From NCBI GenBank assembly GCA_050118555.1, contig JASFKQ010000177.1, positions 1 to 8,020 on the forward strand: 8,020 bases of DNA, given 5' to 3'. Position numbers and translations under genes: made by a program. Under the pieces are notes generated by a model that saw only the letters and a program-made list of their open reading frames with translations, was not told the origin of the DNA and made no database searches. Positions within the stretch are counted from its first letter, which is position 1; the number at the start of each line of letters is the position of its first letter. Source of the DNA: CALKKN01 sp050118555. GTDB lineage: Bacteria > Pseudomonadota > Gammaproteobacteria > Xanthomonadales > SZUA-36. Below are positions 1 to 6,363 of this stretch, one piece after another.

Positions 1-941
1 ACCGGGAGGGACAGGTCTCGGATCTGCAAAAGCGGCTTGCCGCCACGGGCAAGCGGCTCGATGAGCTGGACAGCACGCTCCAGGAGCAATCGGCGATCAC
101 CCGCTCGTTGCAGGCGGCGAGCGAGTCTGAACACAGCCGGTTGGTCGCGGCGGAGGCGGCACTGGCCGAATTGTCCCGGCGCGAGTTGGATGCGCCAGGC
201 GAACTGGACGTGGCGGAGGTCGACTACCTGCTCCGTCTGGCCAACGAGCGGCTGACCTTATTCGCCGATACGCAGGCGGCCGACCGTGCACTCGCCCTTG
301 CGGACAGTCACCTGGCCGCGATGGACAACCCGGCCTACCTCGTCGTTCGGCAGGAAATTTCCGCGGCCCGGCGCAAGCTGGCGTCCGTTGAAGCGCCGGA
401 CCCCGTGGACGTGGCCTCGCGCATCGACACCTTGCAGGAGGCAATCCCCGGACTCCCGTTCCGGGGCGGCGAAGCGCTGGGTTCCAGCCCTGCGGAGGCT
501 GATGGAAGCAGTTGGTGGGAACGGCTCAAGAGCACGCTGGCGGGCCTGGTGACCATTCGCCGCAGCACGGCGGATGAAAACCTCGAGCTCAGCCTGGAAG
601 ACAAGGATTTCGTTCGTCAGCGGCTGTGGATGCAACTGGAGGCAGCGCACCTCGCCCTGCTGCGTCGCGACGGGGACGCATTCCGTGATGCCCTTGACCG
701 GGCCCGGAAAACCACGGCGACCTGGTTCGAGCCCGGGTCCGGGGCCGTGCAGTCTTTCGACAAGGGGCTCACGGGGCTGGCAGGGACCTCGTTGCGGGCC
801 GATCTGCCCGATATCAGCGGACCCTGGTCGACCCTGCGCATGCTGCGGGGCGGTGGCGCCCCGCAACCACCGGCGGATGCCGGTGGCGAAGCCGAAACGC
901 CCGGCGGTGGCGCCGCTGCAGCGGGAGACGGGGCCGGATGA
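1..941 (+). CDS. hemX: HemX-like protein, 3' part (5' end outside window)
   Basis: The reading frame is already open at the left edge (first full codon at position 3), so the N-terminus is missing; about 312 residues are visible. The visible part begins with a strongly charged, heptad-like helix (roughly the first 60 residues, rich in L, Q, E, R), which looks like a coiled coil. A helical globular domain follows, containing YLLRLANERL, the typical HemX signature region, and then NPAYLVVRQEI. The last 30 or so residues are a low-complexity Pro/Ala/Gly tail. HemX proteins are usually inner-membrane anchored near the N-terminus; that segment is not in the window. The family is often labelled uroporphyrinogen-III C-methyltransferase, but I see no methyltransferase motif here and the enzymatic label is doubtful. 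It overlaps hemY by four bases (ATGA), as expected for the hemCDXY operon layout. The TTG at 108 and later starts are internal, because the frame continues upstream. Confidence 0.88.
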   Translation, partial: REGQVSDLQKRLAATGKRLDELDSTLQEQSAITRSLQAASESEHSRLVAAEAALAELSRRELDAPGELDVAEVDYLLRLANERLTLFADTQAADRALALADSHLAAMDNPAYLVVRQEISAARRKLASVEAPDPVDVASRIDTLQEAIPGLPFRGGEALGSSPAEADGSSWWERLKSTLAGLVTIRRSTADENLELSLEDKDFVRQRLWMQLEAAHLALLRRDGDAFRDALDRARKTTATWFEPGSGAVQSFDKGLTGLAGTSLRADLPDISGPWSTLRMLRGGGAPQPPADAGGEAETPGGGAAAAGDGAG

Positions 942-2155
942 AGAAGAGTTTCATCGTCCTGCTGGCGATTGCCTTTGCGCTGCTGGCGGCGGCGGTTGCT
1001 CCGGTGTTCCGATCCGATCCGGGATTGGTGCAGATTCACTTCCTGGGTTGGACGGTCGAAACCAGCGTACTGGTGCTGGTGCTGGCCATCCTGCTGGTGT
1101 GGCTGCTTGCCTGGCTCGCCATCCGGTTGTGGAAAATGCCGGCTGAGACCGCTCGCAAAATTCGCGAGCAACGGGCGATGGCCCAGCTCGAAAAGGGCCT
1201 GCTCGCACTCACTGAAGGCGATTGGCGCACGGCGGAGCGGTCGCTGCAGAAATCAGCCAGTTCCCATGGACGCACCACCGCACGCTACCTGGCGGCCGCC
1301 GAGGCGGCCGACGGACTGGATGCGGGGGACCGGGCCGAGTGGTATCTGGACCAGGCCGACTCGCGCAAGAGCAAGCAGCGGTTCCTGGTCGAGCTGACGC
1401 GGGCCCGGATACTCGTGTCCAACGGGCGATACGAACAGGCGGCGCCGTTGCTGGAAGAACTCCGGGACCGGCGCCGCAAGCATCCCCAGGTGCTGGAGAT
1501 GTTGTCCCGCTGCTTCCGGGAACTCGGTCGTTGGGACGAACTCATGAAGCTGTTGCCCGCCATGAAGAAAGCGGGCGTGATCGATGAGCAGCGCGCCTCG
1601 GGGCTGCGCGAAGAAGCGGCCGTCGCAGGCCTGGCCAAGGCGCGGGATGTCGATGCCTTGCGGGCGGCCTGGCAGGCCCTTCCCAAGGCGGCGCAGAGCA
1701 GTCCTGACGCCGTGAAGGGCTTTGCAAACCGGGCCATCGCGCTGGGTGCACCCGGCCTGACGGAGGACGTCATCCGGACCTGCCTGAAGCGGCAGTGGGA
1801 TTCCGAGCTTCTGGTCGCATACGGCGAAGCGGGCCCGGACGATGCCTCGAAGCGGTTGAAGCAGTGCGATAAATGGCTGCGGGATCATCCGGACGATCAC
1901 TGGCTGCACCTGGCGCTCGGGCGATTGTGCGCACGCGAGGAACTATGGGGCAAGGCGCGGCACCACATGATCCGCAGCCTCGAGTTGGAGCCGACTGTGA
2001 GCGGTTACGACGCCCTGGGGCAGTTGCTCGAGCGCCAGGGCGAAATGGAGGCGTCGATGGCCTGCTTCCGCAACGCACTGCGTCTGTACCAGGGCAAGGA
2101 ACCCCTTCCCCTGCCCGGGGCGCAGCTGAAGCTGACGTCCGCCGACATGAGCTGA
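938..2155 (+). CDS. hemY: HemY, membrane-anchored TPR protein of heme operon
   Basis: This is a complete 405-residue protein, close to the usual HemY length of about 400. It starts MKKS and has two hydrophobic segments, residues about 4-24 and 43-65. They are separated by a short loop (FRSDPGLVQIHFLGWTVE) that in this family faces the periplasm. The rest (about 70-395) is a cytoplasmic array of helical TPR-like repeats, seen for example in NGRYEQAAPLLEEL (about 162-175), LGRLCAREELWGKARHHM and QGEMEASMACFRNAL near the C-terminus. HemY of the proteobacterial hemCDXY operon is distinct from the protoporphyrinogen oxidase also called HemY. Its biochemical role is unsettled, with a scaffold role in porphyrin synthesis proposed. 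The ATG at 938 overlaps the hemX stop as ATGA, so translation is likely coupled. The next gene is convergent, with a 16-base gap and no T-tailed hairpin. Confidence 0.93.
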   Translation: MKKSFIVLLAIAFALLAAAVAPVFRSDPGLVQIHFLGWTVETSVLVLVLAILLVWLLAWLAIRLWKMPAETARKIREQRAMAQLEKGLLALTEGDWRTAERSLQKSASSHGRTTARYLAAAEAADGLDAGDRAEWYLDQADSRKSKQRFLVELTRARILVSNGRYEQAAPLLEELRDRRRKHPQVLEMLSRCFRELGRWDELMKLLPAMKKAGVIDEQRASGLREEAAVAGLAKARDVDALRAAWQALPKAAQSSPDAVKGFANRAIALGAPGLTEDVIRTCLKRQWDSELLVAYGEAGPDDASKRLKQCDKWLRDHPDDHWLHLALGRLCAREELWGKARHHMIRSLELEPTVSGYDALGQLLERQGEMEASMACFRNALRLYQGKEPLPLPGAQLKLTSADMS

Positions 2156-2171
2156 ACCGGGTTCGCGGGCC

Positions 2172-3215
2172 TCAATGCGGCCTGGCGAGTACCCGCACCG
2201 GAACGTCCAGGCCGAACTCGAAGGAATCGTAGAACATGCGGTCTTCGGCGACCCCGTGTTCCGCAAATGCGTGCTTGGCTGTTTCGATCATCGCCGGCGG
2301 TCCGCTCATGTAAACGTCGAACGGCGCCAGGTCGGGGTGGTCCGCCAGCACGGCTTCGTGCACGAAGCCGCTGTAAGCGTCTTCCGGGGACCCGGCGTCC
2401 GATATCGCCCGGCGGTAGTGGATATGTCCGTGCTCGGCGGCCCAGCGGGTCGGCAGTTCGTCCAGGTAGAGTTCCTCTGGCGTTCGGGCGCCCCAGTAAA
2501 GGTGGATCTCCCGGCCGTCCCCCTGTTCAAGCAGGTTTTCCACCATCGATTTGAGCGGGGCGAAGCCGGTCCCACCGCCCATCAGCACCATGGGTCGTTC
2601 GGGGTGGTCATTGCGGATGAAAAAGTTGCCGAGCGGGCCCTCGAAGCGCAGGATATCCCGCTCCTGCAGCGTATCGAAGACGTACCCTGTGAAATCGCCG
2701 CCGTCCACGTGGCGGATGTGTAGTTCGATCTCGTCCTCTATCGAGGGTGAACTGGCGATGGAAAATGCCCGCCGTTTGCCGCCAGACAATAGAACGTCCA
2801 CGTACTGGCCGGCGAGGAACTGCAGGCGCTGGGCGGCGGGCAGTGTCAGTCGCAGTCTCACCACGTTGTCGGCGAGCAGCGTCTTTTCGGCCACGCGGGC
2901 GGGCAGCATCCGCACCTCGATATCGCGAACCGCCTCGATCTCGCGAACCTGTATGACGAGGTCCTCCAGCGGTTCGGCCTGGCACATGAGCGCGTAACCC
3001 TCGGCGATGTCCGGCCGTTCCAGGGCCAGCGGCGGATGGAAAGGGTAGTGAACCTCGCCGCGTTCCACGAGGCCCTTGCAACTGCCGCAGGTGCCGTTCT
3101 TGCAGGAATACGGCAGCATAACCCCCTGGCGCAGCGCGGCGGACAACACCGTTTCGCCTTCCCGCACGAGGAAGGATTTGCCGCTGCTCCGGATGGTCAC
3201 TTCGTATCGTTTCAC
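2172..3215 (-). CDS. 2Fe-2S ferredoxin / flavin oxidoreductase (CDP-6-deoxy-glucoseen reductase-like)
   Basis: This single-chain electron-transfer protein has three parts; residue numbers assume the 352-residue form starting at TTG 3230, so subtract 5 for the GTG form. An N-terminal plant-type ferredoxin domain carries C43-x4-C48-x2-C51 and C83 for the 2Fe-2S cluster. A flavin-binding barrel follows with R154-A-F-S157 (the RxYS-type flavin motif). Then comes an NAD(P)H-binding domain with GGGTG at 218-222, and an acidic/aromatic C-terminal FYDSFEFG region. It should take electrons from NAD(P)H through the flavin to the cluster and a partner oxygenase or reductase; the partner is not visible. 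Databases often call this family CDP-6-deoxy-delta-3,4-glucoseen reductase (AscD), but no deoxysugar genes are present, so that name is probably only homology. I choose GTG at 3215 because GGAGA lies five bases before it; TTG at 3230 is the alternative. It is divergent from the thioesterase gene. Confidence 0.88.
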   Translation of the reverse strand: MKRYEVTIRSSGKSFLVREGETVLSAALRQGVMLPYSCKNGTCGSCKGLVERGEVHYPFHPPLALERPDIAEGYALMCQAEPLEDLVIQVREIEAVRDIEVRMLPARVAEKTLLADNVVRLRLTLPAAQRLQFLAGQYVDVLLSGGKRRAFSIASSPSIEDEIELHIRHVDGGDFTGYVFDTLQERDILRFEGPLGNFFIRNDHPERPMVLMGGGTGFAPLKSMVENLLEQGDGREIHLYWGARTPEELYLDELPTRWAAEHGHIHYRRAISDAGSPEDAYSGFVHEAVLADHPDLAPFDVYMSGPPAMIETAKHAFAEHGVAEDRMFYDSFEFGLDVPVRVLARPH

Positions 3216-3220
3216 TCGAA

Positions 3221-3225
3221 TCTCC
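3221..3225 (-). promoter_or_regulatory. Ribosome binding site supporting the GTG start at 3215
   Basis: On the minus strand, GGAGA ends five bases before GTG (3215-3213). The competing TTG at 3230 has no comparable purine-rich motif before it. The site therefore favours the shorter, 347-residue form of the reductase, whose N-terminus MKRYEVTIRSSG also begins directly with the first ferredoxin strand. Confidence 0.5.
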
Positions 3226-3242
3226 GCCAAAGACCGGTCATT

Positions 3243-3272
3243 TTCACCGATTGTGGCACTCTGTGGTAGGCT
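3243..3272 (+). promoter_or_regulatory. Possible sigma-70 promoter for the thioesterase operon
   Basis: In the divergent gap between the reductase and the thioesterase, TAGGCT (3267-3272) is preceded by TG one base upstream (TGG-TAGGCT), an extended -10 arrangement. TTCACC (3243-3248) lies 18 bases upstream as a weak -35. The resulting leader would be about 30 bases. The match is only moderate and was found by eye. I found no convincing counterpart for the reductase on the other strand. The 8-base palindrome GACCGGTC at 3232-3239 lies nearby. Confidence 0.35.
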
Positions 3273-3308
3273 TGCGCGGTTTTCGGCAGAGTCGACAGGT
3301 CCGTTTAC

Positions 3309-3758
3309 GTGAATTCATGGATCAGCCAGGCGCCTTTCAACCTGGCGCAGCACCAGCGCGCGGTGGCAGGGATCGAGCGTGTGCTGGGCATACGTGTGAC
3401 CGCGGTGGGCCCGGATTTCATCTGCGGTGAGATGCCCGTCGATGAGCGCACGCACCAGCCGTTCGGCTTGTTGCACGGCGGCGCCTCCATCGTCCTCGCC
3501 GAATCGCTCGGCAGTCTGGGTTCGTTCCTGCTGGTATCCGATGACCCGTCCATGCGCGTCGCCGGCATAGAGGTCAGTGGTAGCCACTTGCAGGCCGTTC
3601 GCTCTGGCCGCGTGACTGCCGTGGCCCGTCCGCTCCGGGTGGGGGGGAGCCTGCATTTCTGGAGCATCGAGGTCCGCGATCCGCAGGGCCGGCTGAGCTG
3701 CTCGGCGAAACTCACCGTCAAGGTCGGACGGCGCGGAGGCGCCGCGGAAGAGCCTTGA
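3309..3758 (+). CDS. Hotdog-fold acyl-CoA thioesterase (YdiI/MenI-like, PaaI family)
   Basis: This 149-residue single hotdog domain is slightly longer than E. coli YdiI (136). The key stretch is QPFGLLHGGASIVLAESLGS (residues 50-69), nearly the YdiI/MenI active-site helix, with H56-G-G and the expected catalytic Glu65. VAGIEVSGSHLQAVRSGRV (about 103-121) matches the following conserved strand that lines the CoA site. Family members hydrolyse acyl-CoA thioesters such as 1,4-dihydroxy-2-naphthoyl-CoA, benzoyl-CoA or medium-chain acyl-CoAs. Which substrate applies here cannot be read from the sequence. No other menaquinone gene is in view, so I leave the symbol empty. The start is GTG at 3309; there is no in-frame ATG before residue 42, and the Shine-Dalgarno is weak (AGG at 3297-3299). 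Its stop overlaps the start of the acyltransferase gene as TTGA, so it heads a coupled three-gene unit of acyl metabolism. Confidence 0.88.
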   Translation: MNSWISQAPFNLAQHQRAVAGIERVLGIRVTAVGPDFICGEMPVDERTHQPFGLLHGGASIVLAESLGSLGSFLLVSDDPSMRVAGIEVSGSHLQAVRSGRVTAVARPLRVGGSLHFWSIEVRDPQGRLSCSAKLTVKVGRRGGAAEEP

Positions 3759-4552
3759 GCCGGAAGCGCGATCGGTTCACCTGGCTGAGGCTGCTGTACC
3801 GCCTGCCGTGGCTGCTGGTCCATGCACTGCTCGGCACACCCGTCACGGTGATTTGCCAGACCACTCCCGGACGTCGGCTCCGGCTCGGCCGCCGCTCGCT
3901 TGCCCACATCACGCTGTGCTGGTGGGCGGCCACGGTTTGCCGCATCTTCGGCCTCCGCCGGCGCATCGAGGGGGAGCTGCCCGACGGCCCCGCGTTGATC
4001 GCAGCCAACCACATTTCCTGGATCGACATCCAGGTATTACACAGCCTGTCCCCGATGGGATTCGTGGCCAAGGCGGAAATCGCCTCCTGGCCGGTTATCG
4101 GCCGGCTGGCGGCCGCGGGTGACACGGTGTTCCATCAACGCGGCAGCCACGGCTCCTCGGCCGGCGTCTCTGCCGCCATGGCGGAAAGCATGCGGGAGGG
4201 TTCCAAAGTGGCCATTTTTCCGGAAGGTGGAATTCTGTCCGGCACCGGCGTGAAGCGATTTCATGCGCGGATGTTCGCGCCGGCGATCGAGGCAGGATAT
4301 CCGGTGCAGCCGGTGATGCTCCGGTATCTGCGGGACGGTGCCCTGTATGACGACATCACGTTCGGACCACGCGAACATTTCCTCGGTAATTTCTTCCGCC
4401 TTCTGGTCCAGCGGCCGTGCATTGCCGAGGTGCGTGTGCTGGAGGCGCTGGAACCGGACGGCAAACAGCGCAGGCTGCTGGCGAGCAAGGCGGAGTCGGC
4501 CGTTCGGGCCGCCTACGAGGCACCCGTGAGCAACGGGAGACCCCGTGGCTGA
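3755..4552 (+). CDS. Lysophospholipid / 1-acylglycerol-3-phosphate acyltransferase (PlsC family)
   Basis: This 265-residue protein has the PlsC acyltransferase motifs in order: N85-H86-I-S-W-I-D91 (the catalytic H-x4-D), then F126-H-Q-R129, and F155-P-E-G158. A hydrophobic N-terminal stretch (about 10-34) and a second one around 49-65 should anchor it at the inner face of the cytoplasmic membrane. It would transfer an acyl chain from acyl-CoA or acyl-ACP to a lysophospholipid. The family also includes lyso-ornithine lipid acyltransferases, so the acceptor is not certain and I give no gene symbol. The start is TTG at 3755, overlapping the previous stop (TTGA), with GGAAGAG at 3746-3752 just upstream. 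This is a typical layout for coupled re-initiation. Its 3' end overlaps the hydrolase gene by eight bases. Confidence 0.88.
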   Translation: MSRKRDRFTWLRLLYRLPWLLVHALLGTPVTVICQTTPGRRLRLGRRSLAHITLCWWAATVCRIFGLRRRIEGELPDGPALIAANHISWIDIQVLHSLSPMGFVAKAEIASWPVIGRLAAAGDTVFHQRGSHGSSAGVSAAMAESMREGSKVAIFPEGGILSGTGVKRFHARMFAPAIEAGYPVQPVMLRYLRDGALYDDITFGPREHFLGNFFRLLVQRPCIAEVRVLEALEPDGKQRRLLASKAESAVRAAYEAPVSNGRPRG

Positions 4553-5570
4553 GAACTTTGCCGCGTTCCTGCCGCCTCGCGGCCTGCGCAGTGGCCATGT
4601 GCAGTCCCTGATCAGCAGCAGCGGAATTCGCCGGCGGTTCGTCCTCAGGCGTTCAGCCGAACTGCGGGCCCGTTCGACGACGTGGACACTGGACGGCGGG
4701 GACGGAATCCGGCTGCAGGGCCTCTACGCGCGACAGCAGGGGCGGAGCCGGGGTCTGGTGGTTTTGCTGCACGGCTGGGAGGGCAGCGTGCATTCGAACT
4801 ATATTCTTGGCAACGGCGCGCGGTTGTTCGACGCCGGCTTCGACGTGTTCCGGCTCAATTTCCGGGATCACGGCGACACCCACCATCTCAATGTCGGCAT
4901 TTTCCATTCCTGCCGCCTGGGTGAGGTCGTCAACGCGCTGCGGAACCTGCAGGAGCGCACGGGGCATGATCGCTGGTTGCTGGCGGGATATTCGCTCGGG
5001 GGCAATTTCGCGCTGCGGGTCGGACTGCGCAGCGCCGGTGCGGGGCTGGACATCGCGCGCATCGTTTCCGTCTGCCCGGTGATCGATCCGGCGAACGCGA
5101 TGCGCGCGATGGAAGAAGGCATCCGCTTTTACGAACGCTACTTCGAGCGCAAGTGGTCGCGTTCGCTGCGCGTCAAGCAGGCCTGTTTTCCGGACCTGTA
5201 CGGGGATGAGCACTGGCACGAGATCCGTGGCTTGCGGGAGCGGACCCACTACCTCGCGACGCGGCACGCGGGATTCGCGAGCGCCGAACAGTACTTCGAG
5301 GGCTATTCGATCGCCGGCGAAAGGCTGGCGCCGCTGACCGTGCCTTCCACGGTGCTGACCGCCGAGGACGACCCCGTGGTGCCCGTTTCGGATTTCCGGG
5401 CGCTGCCGCACAACGCCGCGCTGGAGTTGATCATCGCCCGGTACGGGGGCCACTGCGGCTTCCTGAAGAACTGGAAGCTGGAGAGCATGGCGGAGGATCT
5501 CATCGCCAGCCGTTTCCTCCGGGCGGCAGGTGAGCGCCGTCCAGCGACCGCAGAGGGTGACACTGCCTGA
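4545..5570 (+). CDS. Alpha/beta hydrolase, YheT family
   Basis: This 341-residue protein matches the usual YheT length of about 340. It opens with the family-typical LPPRGLRSGHVQSLI segment and has the HGWEGS oxyanion region (76-81). The nucleophile elbow is G148-Y-S150-L-G, followed by the acid D276 in AEDDPVVP and the base H303 in GGHCGF, so the Ser-Asp-His triad is complete. A conserved NFRDHGDTHHLN stretch (about 105-116) lies between strands. YheT-type proteins are presumed esterases or lipases acting on carboxylic esters; the natural substrate is unknown. The start is GTG at 4545, with GGGAGA at 4535-4540, and it overlaps the acyltransferase stop by eight bases. It is the last gene of the operon, and a hairpin terminator follows at 5583-5617. 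No signal peptide is visible, so it should be cytoplasmic. Confidence 0.9.
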   Translation: MAENFAAFLPPRGLRSGHVQSLISSSGIRRRFVLRRSAELRARSTTWTLDGGDGIRLQGLYARQQGRSRGLVVLLHGWEGSVHSNYILGNGARLFDAGFDVFRLNFRDHGDTHHLNVGIFHSCRLGEVVNALRNLQERTGHDRWLLAGYSLGGNFALRVGLRSAGAGLDIARIVSVCPVIDPANAMRAMEEGIRFYERYFERKWSRSLRVKQACFPDLYGDEHWHEIRGLRERTHYLATRHAGFASAEQYFEGYSIAGERLAPLTVPSTVLTAEDDPVVPVSDFRALPHNAALELIIARYGGHCGFLKNWKLESMAEDLIASRFLRAAGERRPATAEGDTA

Positions 5571-5576
5571 AAGAAA

Positions 5577-6191
5577 TCAGTGGCCGCTCGATTCGGACCC
5601 GGCGAGCGGCGCATTTTCGACGATGGCCTGGTTGAGTTCTTCGACCTGTTTCCTGAGCCCGTCCGGGGAATCCTTCACCGCGGCCCACGAGATGTGCTTT
5701 TGGGTGCCCGTGCCCGACCCCTGGCCACAAGGTCCCGCGAGTTTCGATCCCGTGCAGTTACCGCTGGCTTCAGAGCCGCTCTGGCCGTGATACTCCGGTC
5801 CCCAGCGGCGGAGGTAGTAACCCGCCTTGGACAATGCCTCTTTGCGGTCGTCCGGGGGGACCAGCGCGGCCACCACGTCCTGATAGTGTTCCAGGTCTTC
5901 GTGTCCCGCTTCAGCCGCGAGCACGGCCCAGGCGAAGGCTTCGACGATGTCTTTCTTCGTGCCCAGGCCCTTGAGTTCCATGTAGGAAACCCGGTACTGG
6001 GAAAAGGTGTCGCCTTTCTTGCCCAGTTTACGATACTCCTTGTAGGCGGCGCGGTAGTCGCCGTTGTTATAGCTGGCCGTGGCCTCGCTGCGGATTTCGT
6101 CGTTGGATTTGCCCCACGCCCACGCGGCCGGTGCGGCCAACAGGGCCGATAGCAGCAGGGCGGCGGCAACACAGGTTTTTCTGGCCACCAT
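5577..6191 (-). CDS. Exported Sel1-like repeat protein
   Basis: This 204-residue protein has a clear signal peptide: basic start MVARK, hydrophobic core to about residue 20, and an AWA site giving cleavage after Ala25. The mature part holds TPR/Sel1-like repeats. YNNGDYRAAYKEYRKLGKKG (41-60) is one unit; YMELKGLGTKKDIVEAFAWA and VLAAEAGHEDLEHY (70-103) form the Sel1-type G-x-G...A-x-x-W-x-x-x-A unit. The C-terminal third (130-204) is low complexity, rich in Gly and Ser, and carries the only two cysteines of the mature protein (C146 and C155), followed by a short helix KQVEELNQAIVE. The protein is probably periplasmic. Sel1 proteins act as binding scaffolds and no enzyme motif is seen. The start is ATG 6191 with GGAGA nine bases upstream. 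It is convergent with the hydrolase, with six bases between the stops. Its specific function is not known to me. Confidence 0.85.
   Translation of the reverse strand: MVARKTCVAAALLLSALLAAPAAWAWGKSNDEIRSEATASYNNGDYRAAYKEYRKLGKKGDTFSQYRVSYMELKGLGTKKDIVEAFAWAVLAAEAGHEDLEHYQDVVAALVPPDDRKEALSKAGYYLRRWGPEYHGQSGSEASGNCTGSKLAGPCGQGSGTGTQKHISWAAVKDSPDGLRKQVEELNQAIVENAPLAGSESSGH
5583..5617 (+). terminator. Rho-independent terminator of the thioesterase-PlsC-YheT operon, possibly bidirectional
   Basis: GCCGCTCG (5583-5590) pairs perfectly with CGAGCGGC (5603-5610) around a 12-base loop. On the plus strand the stem is followed, after GCA, by TTTT (5614-5617). It begins 13 bases after the hydrolase stop, within the last codons of the convergent Sel1-like gene. 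Read on the minus strand, the same stem is followed by a looser T-rich stretch (ATTTCTTTC), so it may also serve the Sel1-like gene. Confidence 0.6.
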
Positions 6192-6216
6192 GTCTCTACG
6201 TCTCCAAAAGCTCCAG

Positions 6217-6229
6217 CCACTGACAGTGG
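6217..6229. repeat. Short inverted repeat upstream of the Sel1-like gene
   Basis: CCACTG-A-CAGTGG is a perfect 6-base palindrome around one central base, 26 bases before the start of the Sel1-like gene. The loop is too small for a full hairpin, so a protein-binding site is more likely than a terminator. The rest of the 6192-6288 gap holds no clear promoter or T-tailed hairpin, although TTGAGC on the minus strand (6245-6250) could be a weak -35. A single palindrome of this size may be chance. Confidence 0.25.
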
Positions 6230-6288
6230 GGATGCTTTGTCACCGGCTCAAGGGGTGGCGCGATAAAAGATGTCAGGGGCGGGACGAA

Positions 6289-6363
6289 TGGAGCGGGTGA
6301 ACGGAATCGAACCGTCATCTCCAGCTTGGGAAGCTGGGGTAATAACCATTATACGACACCCGC
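6289..6363 (-). tRNA. tRNA-Gly (anticodon CCC)
   Basis: On the minus strand a full cloverleaf reads out. The acceptor GCGGGTG/CACCCGC is a perfect 7-base stem. The D-arm region GTATAATGGTTATTAC is almost identical to that of E. coli tRNA-Gly. The anticodon stem CCAGC/GCTGG (6333-6337 with 6321-6325) encloses the loop TTCCCAA with anticodon CCC (6328-6330), and the T-arm loop is TTCGATT. The discriminator is T (6292) and CCA is encoded at 6291-6289. It decodes GGG glycine codons. Its first 15 bases are shared with the 3' end of the deacetylase-family gene, including that gene's TAA stop. No clear T-tailed hairpin follows; a TTTT run lies about 20 bases downstream, but only a 3-base stem precedes it. 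Confidence 0.96.

Noticed and set aside
2157..2204. Possible terminator between hemY and the convergent reductase (GTTCGCGGG pairing with CCCGC...GAAC)
   Set aside because: The stem is interrupted by a 4-base bulge, the loop is long and there is no T run on either strand, so it is not a canonical Rho-independent terminator.
3251..3276. Sigma-54-like promoter (TGGCAC ... TTGCG) upstream of the thioesterase gene
   Set aside because: The GG and GC elements are not ten bases apart; GG-N10 leads to TA, so the -24/-12 spacing fails.
3305..4012. Minus-strand open frame (about 235 codons) opposite the thioesterase and the acyltransferase start
   Set aside because: It crosses two genes with clear hotdog and PlsC motifs, and its translation is compositionally biased without a domain.
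4653..5453. Long minus-strand open frame (about 266 codons) opposite the YheT-type hydrolase
   Set aside because: The plus-strand gene has an intact catalytic triad and full family length; the opposite frame shows no motif and lacks a convincing ribosome site.
6230..6288. Rho-independent terminator after the tRNA-Gly gene
   Set aside because: The only T run (TTTT on the minus strand) is preceded by just a 3-base possible stem, too weak to call.
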